DNA of 64,000 nucleotides from Kitasatospora acidiphila. Lineage in GTDB: Bacteria; Actinomycetota; Actinomycetes; Streptomycetales; Streptomycetaceae. The notes under the pieces were generated by a model. The model saw only the letters and a program-made list of their open reading frames with translations, ran no database searches and was not told the DNA's origin. Of this stretch, positions 29,816 to 38,351 are shown piece after piece. Each line of letters starts with the position of its first letter. Position 1 is the first letter of the stretch. The stretch spans positions 1,054,001-1,118,000 of the forward strand of contig NZ_VIGB01000003.1 of assembly GCF_006636205.1 (NCBI RefSeq), written 5' to 3'. Both the position numbers and the translations under genes were made by a program.

Positions 29816-30715
29816 TCAGCCGGTGGGGAGGGTGTCGTCGGCGAACAGGCCGATCTTGCGGAAGAAGGCCATGGGCTTGCGGATCACCCTGCGCTCGACG
29901 GCGCGGCGGCCCGGGTCACCGATGATCGCGGCGCGCAGGGCGAGCGGGTCGGCGATCCCGGCGTCGCGGTAGATCTCGGGGTTGTAGAAGGAGTTGAGGC
30001 TGTAGACCATGTAGCGCTTCAGGTAGGCCTCGACCTCGCGCAGCCGGTCCTCGCCGACCGCCTCGCGCATCCGCCCGTAGAGGTGGGCGACCAGCTCCCG
30101 GCCGAAGGCGATGTGCCTGGACTCGTCCTGGTGGTGGATGGCGTTGACCTGGCGGATGGTGTGGCAGAGCCGCTCGTCCTGGCCCATGGCCATGTTGTAG
30201 TAGTCGACCAGCTCCTCGAAGAACAGGATCCGGGCGAAGACCAGGAAGTTCTCCACCTCGGGCTCCTGGCGCTCGGTGGCGCCGCCCAGCTTGAACACCG
30301 GCGGCTGGTAGATCTTGCCGCCGTAGCGGAGGCAGAACTCGGAGAAGAACCACATGTGTTCGTTCTCCTCGCCGATGAAGTGGTGGAAGAAGTCCGAGGG
30401 GACTTCGAAGCCGGGCATGTGGATCCGGTTGACCACCTCGATCAGCAGCTCGCGGATGCCGTGCACGTTGAGGCTGTAGAAGTTGATGCTCTCCCACTTG
30501 GAGAGGCGCTTGCGGGTGGCCTCGTCGAGCTGGTCGAGCGCGGCGGTGCCGGTCGGCGAGATGAGCTCGGGGCTCATCCACCACTGGTCGTCGTCGAGCG
30601 AGTCGGCCCAGTCGAAGCGCTGGTAGGGGTTGTAGTAGTCCTCGATGGACTTCTGGGCGAGCCGGTCGAGCAGTTGGCGGAACCGGTCGGTGACGGCGAG
30701 TTCGGCGGTGGGCAT
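29816..30715 (-). CDS. AurF-type diiron N-oxygenase
   Basis: A 299-residue all-helical protein with the AurF/DUF diiron signature. The ligand set is E75 (KWESIN), E117-x-x-H120 (GEENEHMWFF), E167/E168 (FFEELVDYY) and H194-x3-E198-x-x-H201 (IHHQDESRHIAFG). AurF-type enzymes oxidise amines to hydroxylamines, nitroso or nitro groups using O2; relatives form azoxy bonds. The start ATG has CAGGAG upstream. It is the oxidative step of the cluster; the amine substrate is probably carrier-bound or made from the loaded amino acid (inference). Confidence 0.9.
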   Translation of the reverse strand: MPTAELAVTDRFRQLLDRLAQKSIEDYYNPYQRFDWADSLDDDQWWMSPELISPTGTAALDQLDEATRKRLSKWESINFYSLNVHGIRELLIEVVNRIHMPGFEVPSDFFHHFIGEENEHMWFFSEFCLRYGGKIYQPPVFKLGGATERQEPEVENFLVFARILFFEELVDYYNMAMGQDERLCHTIRQVNAIHHQDESRHIAFGRELVAHLYGRMREAVGEDRLREVEAYLKRYMVYSLNSFYNPEIYRDAGIADPLALRAAIIGDPGRRAVERRVIRKPMAFFRKIGLFADDTLPTG

Positions 30716-30774
30716 GGCGGGGCTCCTGTGGGGGTCTCTGCGGTCCTGTGGGGGTGCGCTGCCGACCGGCGGAT

Positions 30775-31815
30775 TCAGCGGCGGGCCTGGTAGACCGCGC
30801 TGACGGCGGTCTCGGTGGCGCGGCGCCAGCGGGTGAAGCCGGCCCCCTCGGCGATGGCGCGCAGCGCGGCCTCGCCGGCGTGGTTGCCGAGGGCGTGCGG
30901 GCCGTGCTGGGCGGCGGCGACCGGCAGGCACATCACGGCGGACAGGCTCATGAACAGCCGTCCTGCGGCGTGCTGGTTCTCGGCGAGCGCGGCCTTGGCG
31001 TTGGGCTCGACGATCATCCAGACACCGTCCTCGGCCAGCGCCTGGTGGGCCCAGCGGGCGGCGGGGACCGGGTGGCCCAGGTCGTGCAGCACGTTGAAGT
31101 AGCTGACCAGGTCGTAGCCTTGGCCGGGGAAGCCGTCGGCGGGGGCGACCTCGAAAGTGACCCGGTCGGCCAGCCCGGCCCGGCGGGCCAGTTCGCGGGC
31201 GTGCTCGATGGCGGCGGCGGAGTAGTCGAACCCGTGGAAGGTGGCCTCGGGGAACGCCTGGGCCATGATCAGGGTCGAGTGGCCGACCCCGCAGCCGACG
31301 TCGGCGACCTTGCCGCCGGCCCGCAGGCGGTCGACCACGCCGTCCAGCGCGGGCAGCCAGTGCTGGACCAGGTTGGCGCGGTAGCCGGGCAGGAAGAAGC
31401 TGCCCATGCCGGTGTCCAGGGAGTCGTGGTGGTCGGACCATTCGACGCCACCGCCGCTGCGGTAGGCGGCGGCCAACTGGTCCTCGGTGGCGTAGAGCGC
31501 CTTGAGGGCGGTGAAGAAGGGGGCGACGTAGGCCGGGTCGTCCTCGTCGGCGAGCACGGCGGCGTGGGCGTCGGGCAGTCGGTAGGTGTCGTGCGCCGGG
31601 TCGTGTTGCAGGTAGCCGGCGCTGGTCTGGGCGTGCAGCCACTCGGTGGTGTAGCGCTCGTCGAGTCCGGTGCGGGTGGCGAGTTCCTTGGCGGTCAGCG
31701 GGCCGGCGCCGGCCAGGGCTTGGTAGAGGCCGAGCCGGTCGCCGAGTGCCACGGTCAGGCCGCGGACGGCGGCCGCCGCGTCGGTGATCACCTGGTCGCG
31801 GAAGGATGCGGTCAT
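30775..31815 (-). CDS. Class I SAM methyltransferase with N-terminal winged helix
   Basis: A 346-residue protein. The N-terminal dimerisation/winged-helix region (RLGLYQALAGAGPLTAKELA) is followed by the SAM motif VADVGCGVGHSTLIMAQAF (about residue 170) and FHGFDYSAAAIEHA. This is the two-domain layout of natural-product O/N-methyltransferases and of Rv2258c-like proteins. AGAGGAGGAACC precedes the ATG. Its SAH product would be recycled by the ahcY gene of the same operon. Confidence 0.9.
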   Translation of the reverse strand: MTASFRDQVITDAAAAVRGLTVALGDRLGLYQALAGAGPLTAKELATRTGLDERYTTEWLHAQTSAGYLQHDPAHDTYRLPDAHAAVLADEDDPAYVAPFFTALKALYATEDQLAAAYRSGGGVEWSDHHDSLDTGMGSFFLPGYRANLVQHWLPALDGVVDRLRAGGKVADVGCGVGHSTLIMAQAFPEATFHGFDYSAAAIEHARELARRAGLADRVTFEVAPADGFPGQGYDLVSYFNVLHDLGHPVPAARWAHQALAEDGVWMIVEPNAKAALAENQHAAGRLFMSLSAVMCLPVAAAQHGPHALGNHAGEAALRAIAEGAGFTRWRRATETAVSAVYQARR

Positions 31816-31849
31816 GGTTCCTCCTCTCCGGTTCGGGGGGCGGGCGGGC

Positions 31850-32671
31850 TTACGCCAGGTCGGCGGTGTAGAGGAAGGACCGCGGGGCGCCGCGGAATTC
31901 GCGGGGCGGCACCGGGAAGGGCCAGCGGCCGAAGGTGGCGCCGTCCTCGCCCGGCTGGCGCACCTCGCGGGCCTGCCAGCCGCATTCGGCGAGGAACTGC
32001 TCGGGGGTGTCGGTGCCGAACAGCCAGGCCGCGCCGTCTTCGGCCAGGGCGTTGAGGAACGGCCGGGCCAGCGGGTTGACCAGCGAGGCGCGGCTGGCGA
32101 AGTCGCCGAGCAGCACGGTGCCGGGGGCCGAGAGGGTGCGCACGCCGGTCAGCAGCCGGCGCACCGCGTCCTCGGGGAGGAAGAAGGTCAGGCCCTCGAT
32201 CACCCACAGGGTCGGCCGGTCGGCCTGGAAGCCGGCCTGGCGCAGCGAGTCGGCCCACTCCCCCGCGAGGTCGACGGCCACCGGGCGGCGGGTGATCCCG
32301 GCGGGCAGCTGGGCGCCGTCGAGCAGCTCCTCCTTGGCGGCCAGCAGGGCGGGCCGGTCCAGCTCGAAGACGGTGGTGCCGTCGGCCCAGCAGTCCAGCC
32401 GGAACGGGCGGGTGTCCATGCCGGCGGCGACGAAGACGACCTGGCGGATGCCCTCACCGGCGACGGCGGCGGCGATGGCGCGGTCCAGGTAGGTGGTGCG
32501 GACGGCCAGGAACTCGACGGTGCCGGCGCCGGCGTAGCGGTCGAGCAGCTTGAAGCCGGTGTCGGCGGCGACGGTGCGGGCGTACGGGTCGACGAAGAGG
32601 GCGTCGGCGCGCTCGGACTCCAGGGCCCGGGCAGCGGCCGTCCACTGGGCGGTCTTGGAGACGGCTTCCAT
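31850..32671 (-). CDS. Class I SAM methyltransferase, TIGR00027/leucine-carboxyl-methyltransferase-like
   Basis: A 273-residue protein with the family-specific VVFVAAGMDTRPFRLDCW, FELDRPALLAAKEELL and VIEGLTFFLPEDAVRRLL motifs. Characterised members of this group methylate carboxylates or hydroxyls of polyketide-like metabolites. In this cluster a carboxyl O-methylation is an attractive but unproven assignment. AAGGA lies upstream of the ATG; the gap to the next gene is 34 bases. Confidence 0.9.
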   Translation of the reverse strand: MEAVSKTAQWTAAARALESERADALFVDPYARTVAADTGFKLLDRYAGAGTVEFLAVRTTYLDRAIAAAVAGEGIRQVVFVAAGMDTRPFRLDCWADGTTVFELDRPALLAAKEELLDGAQLPAGITRRPVAVDLAGEWADSLRQAGFQADRPTLWVIEGLTFFLPEDAVRRLLTGVRTLSAPGTVLLGDFASRASLVNPLARPFLNALAEDGAAWLFGTDTPEQFLAECGWQAREVRQPGEDGATFGRWPFPVPPREFRGAPRSFLYTADLA

Positions 32672-32720
32672 GGCGGGGGTTCCTTCCAGTCGGGTGGGGG
32701 TAACTCGGCTGCGTGGTGCC

Positions 32721-33224
32721 TCAGTTGACGGGGACCGGCACCGGGTGCACCGGGTCGACGGACGGCATCGGCGCGGCCGGTCGGGCCGGGCGGCGCCCGA
32801 AGATGCTGTGCAGGATCATGCTGAACACCAACTGGCCTTCACTGTCGACCAGTTCGCAGCTCGGCTGGACGATCCCGGTGTCCGGCCGGCCCAGCGAGGG
32901 CCGGGAGCCGAGGATCCGCACCCGGGCGGTCAGCTGGTCACCGGGCCGGACCGGCCGGTGGTAGCGGATCTCGTCGACACCCGGCGAGCCGAGGCAGGCG
33001 CTGTCGGCCAGCAGCCCGTCGACGTAGCGGCGCATGAACAGCGAGGCGGTGTGCCAGCCGCTGGCGATCAGCCCGCCGAACGGGGAGGCGGCGGCGAGTT
33101 CGTGGTCGACGTGGAACGGCTGCGGGTCGAACCGTCGGCCGAACTCGATGATCTGATCGTCCGTCACCGTCACGGTGCCGAGCTCGAATTCGGCGCCTGC
33201 GACGAAGTCCTCGAAGTAGTACAT
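32721..33224 (-). CDS. MaoC-like (R)-specific enoyl hydratase
   Basis: A 167-residue hot-dog-fold protein. The MaoC signature is DPQPFHVDHELAAASPFGGLIASGWHTASL, in which the catalytic Asp/His pair is D-x-x-P-x-H. YYFEDFVAGAEFELGTVTV is the usual N-terminal strand region. It hydrates or dehydrates thioester-bound enoyl groups. First gene of the leftward operon, with a strong promoter 74-103 bases upstream. The C-terminal 30 residues are Pro/Val-rich and probably disordered. GGAG precedes the ATG. Confidence 0.9.
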   Translation of the reverse strand: MYYFEDFVAGAEFELGTVTVTDDQIIEFGRRFDPQPFHVDHELAAASPFGGLIASGWHTASLFMRRYVDGLLADSACLGSPGVDEIRYHRPVRPGDQLTARVRILGSRPSLGRPDTGIVQPSCELVDSEGQLVFSMILHSIFGRRPARPAAPMPSVDPVHPVPVPVN

Positions 33225-33297
33225 GGGGGTTCTCCTGCCGTCGGCACCGGGGGCGGTTCTTCGCTCTCGTCTCGGTGCGGGCCGTTGAGACACCCAC

Positions 33298-33333
33298 AAT
33301 GTAGGCAGGGGCCAATGATTTGGTCAACCCAAA
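33298..33333 (-). promoter_or_regulatory. Promoter and operator of the biosynthetic operon
   Basis: Minus strand: -35 TTGACC (33327-33322), an 18-base spacer, then -10 TACATT (33303-33298), a good vegetative-type promoter for the MaoC-led operon. The dyad TTTGGTCAACCCAAA (33319-33333) overlaps the -35. Its left part resembles the box at the Fur-type gene (19018). Confidence 0.6.
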
Positions 33334-33345
33334 AAAGCGAGCCGA

Positions 33346-34623
33346 TCAGAGAACGCTGCGAAGCGCCTGGTCAAGGTCGGCCCAGAGGTCCTCGGGGTGC
33401 TCGATGCCGACCGCCAGCCGGACCGTGCCGGGCCCGATTCCCGCCGACTCCAGCTGCTCCCCGGTGAGTTCGCGGTGCGAGGTGCTGGCCGGATGGGTCA
33501 CCAGCGTCTCCACCCCGCCGATGGACAGCGCGAGCCTGGCCAGCCGGACCGCGCCGATGAACCGGCGCCCGGCCTCCCGGCCGCCCGCCAGCTCGAAGGA
33601 GAGCATGCCGCCGCAGTCGGACAGCAGTCGGCGCGCCACCTCACGATCCGGATGTCCTTGCAGGCCAGGCCAGTTGACGGTGGTCACGGCCGGATGCGCG
33701 GCCAGCCGCTCGGCCAGCAGCGCCGCATTCGAACAGTGCTGGCGCATCCGCAGCGCCAGCGTCTGCAGGCCGCGAATGGTCAGCCAGGCCGCGAACGGGT
33801 CCGGGGTGGCGCCGAGTTCGACCGCGCGGGCCCAGACGGTGCGGTGCAGCGCGGGATCGGCGAAGACCGCCGCACCGCCGATCACATCGCTGTGGCCGGC
33901 CAGGTACTTGGTGGTGGAGTGCACCACGATGTCCGCGCCGTGCTCGATCGGGCGGCAGAGCACTGGTGAGGCAAGGGAGTTGTCCACCACGCCGACCAGC
34001 CCGCGAGCCCGGCCGGCGGCCAGCAGGGCCGGCAGGTCACAGACCCGGGTGGTCGGGTTGGCGATGGTCTCCAGCAGCAGCAAGCGGGTGTTCGACCGAG
34101 TAGCGGCCGCGATCTCGGCCGGGTCCTCGGCGTCCAGGTACGTCGTCTCGATGCCGAACCTGCGGCCGAGGTCGGTCAGCACCGAGAAGGTGCCCCCGTA
34201 CAGGCACTTCTGCGCCAGCACGTGGTCGCCCGGCTGCAGCAGCGAGAGCAGCACGGCACTGATCGCCCCCATGCCGGAGGCGGCCGCGATCGCCGCCGCG
34301 CCGCCCTCCAGCTCGGCCAGCGCGGTTTCCAGCGCCCGGACCGTCGGGTTGCCCCGCCGGGTGTACACGTAGTCGCCGTCCGGGGCGGCCATCGCGGTGG
34401 CGATCGAGTCGGCGTCGTCGAAGGCGAAGCCGGAGGTCTGGTAGATCGGCACGCTCAGCGGGCCGGGCCCGGGGGCGTGCCCGGTCGCGGCGTGCACGAC
34501 CCGGGTCTGCGGGTGGAGTTGGGCAGCTCGGTGCGCCGCGGTGGCGGTGGAGTCGGCTGCGGTGGCGGTGGGGTGCGCCGCGGTGGGGTGCGCCGCGGTG
34601 GCGGCGTCCGGATGAGTCGTCAT
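33346..34623 (-). CDS. Trans-sulfuration PLP enzyme (cystathionine gamma-synthase/lyase family)
   Basis: A 425-residue fold-type I PLP enzyme. YTRRGNPTVRALETALAELE, ASGMGAISAVLLSL, and the Schiff-base lysine in HSTTKYLAGHSDVIGG are canonical. THPASTSHRELTGEQLESAG is the C-terminal substrate-binding signature. Members include methionine gamma-lyase, cystathionine gamma-synthase and gamma-lyase. The N-terminal 40 residues are an AAHPTA-type low-complexity extension. It could feed or consume homocysteine/methionine next to the SAM-recycling genes. It is separated from the operon promoter by 13 bases, so it may be its own unit. Confidence 0.92.
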   Translation of the reverse strand: MTTHPDAATAAHPTAAHPTATAADSTATAAHRAAQLHPQTRVVHAATGHAPGPGPLSVPIYQTSGFAFDDADSIATAMAAPDGDYVYTRRGNPTVRALETALAELEGGAAAIAAASGMGAISAVLLSLLQPGDHVLAQKCLYGGTFSVLTDLGRRFGIETTYLDAEDPAEIAAATRSNTRLLLLETIANPTTRVCDLPALLAAGRARGLVGVVDNSLASPVLCRPIEHGADIVVHSTTKYLAGHSDVIGGAAVFADPALHRTVWARAVELGATPDPFAAWLTIRGLQTLALRMRQHCSNAALLAERLAAHPAVTTVNWPGLQGHPDREVARRLLSDCGGMLSFELAGGREAGRRFIGAVRLARLALSIGGVETLVTHPASTSHRELTGEQLESAGIGPGTVRLAVGIEHPEDLWADLDQALRSVL

Positions 34624-34688
34624 ACCGCCCAGGATGCCGCCGCATCCCACCGTCGGGGCAAGGGGTATGTCACTAAGGAGGAGTCACC

Positions 34689-34712
34689 GTGCGCTTTGAT
34701 CAGCAGAGTTGA
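34689..34712 (+). CDS. Possible 7-codon leader peptide
   Basis: GTG at 34689 follows a very strong ribosome site (AAGGAGGAG, 34675-34683) and encodes MRFDQQS before TGA at 34710. It lies 114 bases upstream of the BlaI start on the same strand. It may be a regulatory upstream ORF; no run of a single amino acid or hairpin pair was seen to support classic attenuation. Confidence 0.3.
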   Translation: MRFDQQS

Positions 34713-34825
34713 AAGACCGACATCACATACCCCCACCCCCACCGGGTAGCAGGCTGCGCTGGCGCGCGCACACCGCCTACCATGGCGGACGCGACGACCA
34801 GAGACGGCGAGGGGAGAGGCGGCAT

Positions 34826-35194
34826 ATGCGGCGCCTGGGTGAGCTCGAGGCCGAGATCATGGACCGCCTGTGGTCCTGGAGCAGGCCGGCCACGGTCCGC
34901 GAACTGGTGGACGATCTGAACCTGGTCCGCCCGATCGCCTACACCACCGTGATGACGGTGGCCGACATCCTGCACAACAAGGGCCATCTGCGCCGCCGCA
35001 AGCTCGGCCGCGCCTGGCTCTACGAGCCCGTCCGCAGCCGGGAGGAGTACACCGCCGCACTGATGGCGGACGCGCTCACCTCCAGCCCGGACCGGTCCAC
35101 CGCGCTGGCGCACTTCGCGGAGCAGATCTCACCGGACGAGCAGCAGGCCCTGCGCCAGGCACTCGAAGGCCTGCTGCGCGGGCGCGGCGAGTGA
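34826..35194 (+). CDS. BlaI/MecI/CopY-family winged-helix repressor
   Basis: A 122-residue protein with the Penicillinase_R winged helix (LGELEAEIMDRLWSWSRPAT, AYTTVMTVADILHNKGHLRR) and a C-terminal dimerisation helix (LAHFAEQISPDEQQALRQAL). The ATG at 34826 has GGGGAGAGG upstream. It overlaps the next gene (GTGA), which encodes an M56 metalloprotease. The pair corresponds to BlaI/BlaR-type units, where proteolysis of the repressor relieves repression. The signal is not evident. No Cys-rich CopY metal motif is present. Confidence 0.92.
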   Translation: MRRLGELEAEIMDRLWSWSRPATVRELVDDLNLVRPIAYTTVMTVADILHNKGHLRRRKLGRAWLYEPVRSREEYTAALMADALTSSPDRSTALAHFAEQISPDEQQALRQALEGLLRGRGE

Positions 35195-36078
35195 CGGCCC
35201 TGGCAGCAGCCCTGGTCCTGGCGCTCTACACCGTCCTGGTCGGCACCGTCGCCCCGCGGCGGCTGGCCCGGGCGCACTGGCCGCAGCGCGCACCGAGGCT
35301 CGCGCTGGCGGTCTGGTACGGGCTGGCGGCGACCTTCACGGTGGCCTGCTCGCTGGCGGCCTACCACCTCACCCTCACCGGCCCGCACGCGCACGGCCTG
35401 CTGGCGCTGTTCGACTCCGACGCGCCGTCAGCCGCCGAGGGCCCGACCGTGCTGCTGCCGGTCGGCCTCGGCGCCCTGTGGCCGCTCTGCGCGATCGTCG
35501 CCGCCGCCCGCCGTGCCCGGCGGGAGCGCGCGGACCACCTCGACCGGCTCGCCCTCGCCGGGCGGCGCGATCCCGCGCTGGACGCCGTGCTGCTCGACCA
35601 TCCGACGCCGGCGGCCTACTGCCTGGCCCGCGGCCCCGTGGTGGTCAGCAGCGGCGCGCTGGCCGGCCTGCCGTCGGGGCAGCTGAACGCCGTACTGGAG
35701 CACGAGCGGGCCCATCTGACGGGCCGTCACCATCTGCTGCTGACGGTGAGCTCCGGGCTGGCCCGGGCGCTGTGGCGGCTGCCGCTGGCGCACGGACTGC
35801 GCCAGCAGACGGCCACCCTGCTGGAGTTGATGGCCGACGACCGGGCGGCCCGCCGCTGCTCGGCGGAGGACTTGGCGGCCGCGGTCTGCGAGGTGGCCAC
35901 CGCCGTCCCGTCGGCGACGGCGCTGGCGGCCGGCGGCGCGGGGGCGCTGCTGCGGATCCGCCGCCTGCTGCGCCCGGCGCCGCCGCTGCGGCTGCCGGTC
36001 CGGCTGGCGGTGCTGGTCGCCATCGCGCTGGGGCCGACCGTGCCGTATCTGCTGACCTGCGGGCCGATTCCGCGCTGA
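35191..36078 (+). CDS. M56-family membrane metalloprotease (BlaR1/MecR1-like)
   Basis: A 295-residue protein with at least three TM segments (ALYTVLVGTVAPRR, LALAVWYGLAATFTVACSLA, TVLLPVGLGALWPLCAIVAA) and the zinc motif HERAH (HExxH) at about residue 170, followed by ELMADDRAAR as a third-ligand region. There is no extracellular penicillin-sensor domain, so it is a short M56 protein of the type common in actinobacteria. It likely cleaves or inactivates the BlaI repressor encoded immediately upstream. Confidence 0.9.
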   Translation: MTALAAALVLALYTVLVGTVAPRRLARAHWPQRAPRLALAVWYGLAATFTVACSLAAYHLTLTGPHAHGLLALFDSDAPSAAEGPTVLLPVGLGALWPLCAIVAAARRARRERADHLDRLALAGRRDPALDAVLLDHPTPAAYCLARGPVVVSSGALAGLPSGQLNAVLEHERAHLTGRHHLLLTVSSGLARALWRLPLAHGLRQQTATLLELMADDRAARRCSAEDLAAAVCEVATAVPSATALAAGGAGALLRIRRLLRPAPPLRLPVRLAVLVAIALGPTVPYLLTCGPIPR

Positions 36079-36117
36079 CCGGAGCACCGTCGAGCCGGTC
36101 CGCCCTGCGCGTTTCCT

Positions 36118-36131
36118 TACCCTAGGGGGTA
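36118..36131. promoter_or_regulatory. CsoR-type operator of copZ
   Basis: TACCCTAGGGGGTA, identical to 13026-13039, 71 bases before the copZ start codon. Confidence 0.8.
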
Positions 36132-36202
36132 TGGTACTTTCAAGTGGTCGGGCCGATCCGTGGGTCGGCCTCACTTCGGGTATCGATGACAGGAGCACCG
36201 CC

Positions 36203-36528
36203 ATGACCGACGTCACCATCAACGCCGAGCCGACCGCCGCCGAGTCGGCCACCTCCTCCTGCTGCGGCTCCTGCGGCACCGGCGCCGCAGCCGCCCCCAG
36301 GGCGAGGCCGCCAACCGCGCCGTCTTCGAGGTGACCGGCATGACCTGCGGCCACTGCGTCAGCTCGGTGACCGCCGAGCTCAAGAAGATCGCCGGCGTCA
36401 CCGAGGTCGCCGTCGACCTGGCCACCGGCAAGGTCACCGTCGACAGCACCGCGCCGCTCAGCGGCACCGACGTCGCGGCCGCCATCGACGAGGCCGGCTA
36501 CGACCTCACCGCCCGCCTGGACGGCTGA
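36203..36528 (+). CDS. copZ: CopZ-like copper chaperone with Cys-rich N-terminus, -1 frame break
   Basis: ATG 36203 (GGAG upstream) starts a frame with a Cys-rich segment (CCGSCGTG, residues 20-27) and ends at 36333. The HMA domain (VTGMTCGHCVSSVTAELKKI and GYDLTARLDG) continues in the -1 frame to 36528. Adding one C to the CCCCC run at 36294-36298 gives one 108-residue protein. It would pass Cu(I) to CopA and CsoR. The break has the same form as that in copA. If it is real, the second frame could start at its own GTG/ATG near 36331, giving an HMA-only CopZ. Confidence 0.88.
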
Positions 36529-36625
36529 TCGCGCAGCGGGCCGACCAGCCGCTCAGCACTCGAACAGCACCGCAGCACCGGCCGAAGTCCCGAGGGGTCG
36601 CCGAACGGCGGCCCCTCGGATTCCA

Positions 36626-36640
36626 TACCCTCCCCGGGTA
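36626..36640. promoter_or_regulatory. CsoR-type operator of csoR
   Basis: TACCCTCCCCGGGTA dyad, 65 bases before the csoR start, consistent with autoregulation. Confidence 0.65.
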
Positions 36641-36705
36641 CAGTAGAAGAAAGCCCCCACCCCCCTCGGGTCCCCCGAACCGGACGGCAGAAACCGGAGA
36701 CGGAC

Positions 36706-36987
36706 ATGGCCAGCTACAGCACTCACAAGGATGACGTCCTCAAGCGGCTCCGCCGAGTCGAGGGCCAGGTCCGCGGCCTCCAGCGCATGGTCGAACAGGA
36801 CACCTACTGCATCGACATCCTCACCCAGGTGTCGGCCACCACCCGCGCCCTGCAGGCGTTCGCGCTCCAGCTGCTCGACGAGCACATCGCCTGCTGCGTG
36901 CGGGACGCGATGGCGGAGGGCGGCGAGGAGGCCGCCGCCAAGCTCAAGGAGGCCAATGACGCGATCGCCCGCCTGGTCCGCTCCTGA
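36706..36987 (+). CDS. csoR: Copper-sensing repressor CsoR
   Basis: A 93-residue DUF156 protein. [16 protein letters not shown] is the basic helix 1 that contacts DNA. The Cu(I) ligands are the Cys of DTYCIDIL, then the His and Cys of [10 protein letters not shown], i.e. the C-H-C fingerprint of CsoR. It binds TACCC-type dyads as apo-protein and releases on Cu(I) binding. Adjacent to copZ on the same strand, and probably also the regulator of the copA operon 22 kb to the left. Confidence 0.95.
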   Translation: MASYSTHKDDVLKRLRRVEGQVRGLQRMVEQDTYCIDILTQVSATTRALQAFALQLLDEHIACCVRDAMAEGGEEAAAKLKEANDAIARLVRS

Positions 36988-37012
36988 CACCGCTCCCCGT
37001 TTGCGAGGCCCG

Positions 37013-37447
37013 ATGAGCCAGCTGTCGTTCCCCTACAACCGGCCGCCGCTCCCGCCGTTCACCGCGGAGTCGGCCCGCCTGAAGGTGCAGGCCGCCGAGG
37101 ACGCCTGGAACACCAGGGATCCGGAACGCGTCGCCCTCGCCTACACGCCGGACTGCGAGTGGCGCAACCGGGACAGGTTCCTGCACGGCCGCGGCGAGAT
37201 CACCGCCTTCCTGCGCGAGAAGTGGTCCCGCGAGCTGGACTACCGGCTCCGCAAGGAGCTGTGGGCGTTCACCGGCAACCGGATCTCGGTGCGCTTCGCG
37301 TACGAGTGGCACGACAACACCGGCCAGTGGTGGCGCAGTTACGGCAACGAGCAGTGGGAGTTCGCCGCCAACGGCCTGATGTCGCGCCGCTACGCGAGCA
37401 TCAACGACCAGGCCATCACTGAGGAGGCCCGCCGCCTCCTCAGCTGA
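37013..37447 (+). CDS. NTF2-like protein, DUF1348 family
   Basis: A 144-residue protein matching the DUF1348 branch of the NTF2-like fold ([55 protein letters not shown]). The fold makes a cone-shaped pocket; the function of this family is not established. GAGG precedes the ATG, 25 bases after csoR, so read-through from the csoR promoter is possible. Its 3' side runs into a tandem-repeat block. Confidence 0.85.
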   Translation: MSQLSFPYNRPPLPPFTAESARLKVQAAEDAWNTRDPERVALAYTPDCEWRNRDRFLHGRGEITAFLREKWSRELDYRLRKELWAFTGNRISVRFAYEWHDNTGQWWRSYGNEQWEFAANGLMSRRYASINDQAITEEARRLLS

Positions 37448-37460
37448 CCACCGGTCAACA

Positions 37461-37644
37461 GCGAGTGAACCCACGCAGCGTCAGCGAGTGAGCCCGCTCA
37501 ACGTCAGCGCGTGAACCCACGCAGCGTCAGCAAGTGAGCCCGCTCAACGTCAGCGCGTGAACCCACGCAGCGTCAGCAAGTGAGCCCGCTCAACGTCAGC
37601 GCGTGAACCCACGCAGCGTCAGCAAGTGAGCCTGCTCAACGTCA
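37461..37644. repeat. Eight copies of a 23-bp tandem repeat
   Basis: The repeats alternate between an A form (begins GCGCGTGAACCCACGC) and a B form (begins GCAAGTGAGCCCGCTC), four of each. This makes a 46-bp higher-order unit. The last copy contains the stop codon of the leftward TetR gene, and a diverged ninth copy is its last codons. The block therefore grew from the tetR 3' end. It separates two convergent genes. Confidence 0.95.
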
Positions 37645-38244
37645 GCGAGTGAGCCCGCGCAGCAGCAGCTCGGCGAGCTGGGCGTAGGCCTCGGCGTCGG
37701 CCAGGCCGGTGGCGACCGCGACTTGGCGCTGCTGGATGCGCACCATCACCGAGCTGATGACCTCGGCGGCGAACGCGACATGGACCTCGCGGAACACACC
37801 GGCCGCCACGCCCTCCTCGATCAGCTGCTGGATCCGGCCCGCCGCCGCGCGGGTGTTGCGCTCATAGACCTCGGCGGCCGGCCCGAACGCGGCCACGTCG
37901 TCGAAGAAGACCGGTGCGGCGGGCGCCAGTTCATCGGCCACCGCGCGCAGGTAGGCCTCGAGCCGGGCCACCGGGTCTCTCTCGGCGGCCAGCGCGCCCT
38001 CCACCCGGCCGGTGGCGCGCCGGAAGAAGTGCACCACCACGCCCCGGACCAGCTGCTCCTTGCTGCCCGCGAGCCCGTAGAGGGTGCGCTTGGAGCAGTG
38101 CAGCCGGGCGGCCAGCTCGTCCAGGGTGAATCCGGCGAAGCCCTCGGCGATCACCAGGGCCACCAGTTCGTCGAACAGCTCCGACCGGCGGGCCGCACCG
38201 CGGCCGGTCAGCCTGGGCGCGCCCACGGCGGAGGACTCGATCAT
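37642..38244 (-). CDS. TetR-family regulator of the acyl-CoA dehydrogenase genes
   Basis: A 200-residue protein with a TetR HTH at about residues 20-65 (LVALVIAEGFAGFTLDELAA, LHCSKRTLYGLAGSKEQLV) and a helical ligand domain. The ATG at 38244 starts a normal-length protein; the upstream frame extension crosses the operator region. Divergent from an acyl-CoA dehydrogenase, so it probably senses an acyl-CoA. Its C-terminal codons and stop merge into the 23-bp repeat array. Confidence 0.9.
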   Translation of the reverse strand: MIESSAVGAPRLTGRGAARRSELFDELVALVIAEGFAGFTLDELAARLHCSKRTLYGLAGSKEQLVRGVVVHFFRRATGRVEGALAAERDPVARLEAYLRAVADELAPAAPVFFDDVAAFGPAAEVYERNTRAAAGRIQQLIEEGVAAGVFREVHVAFAAEVISSVMVRIQQRQVAVATGLADAEAYAQLAELLLRGLTR

Positions 38245-38310
38245 GCGGCCAGTATTACAGGCCGCCTGCTGCACCGCGTATCCGCAGGTCAGCCTATGCG
38301 CTACGCTAAG

Positions 38311-38338
38311 CGGTACTGACGTACCTCCTAAAGTACCG
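38311..38338. promoter_or_regulatory. Candidate TetR operator between tetR and the dehydrogenase
   Basis: CGGTACT and AGTACCG, a 7-bp inverted repeat with 14 bases between, ending 13 bases before the acyl-CoA dehydrogenase GTG. Confidence 0.5.
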
Positions 38339-38351
38339 TTTTGGAGTCGCC

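Noticed and set aside
34728..34748. Fifth CsoR box upstream of blaI
   Set aside because: TACCC and GGGTA are 11 bases apart instead of 4-5, within a C-rich tract; too weak to call.
37461..37644. CRISPR-like repeat array
   Set aside because: Repeats are directly adjacent without variable spacers, alternate between two forms and include a gene's stop codon; no cas genes are present.
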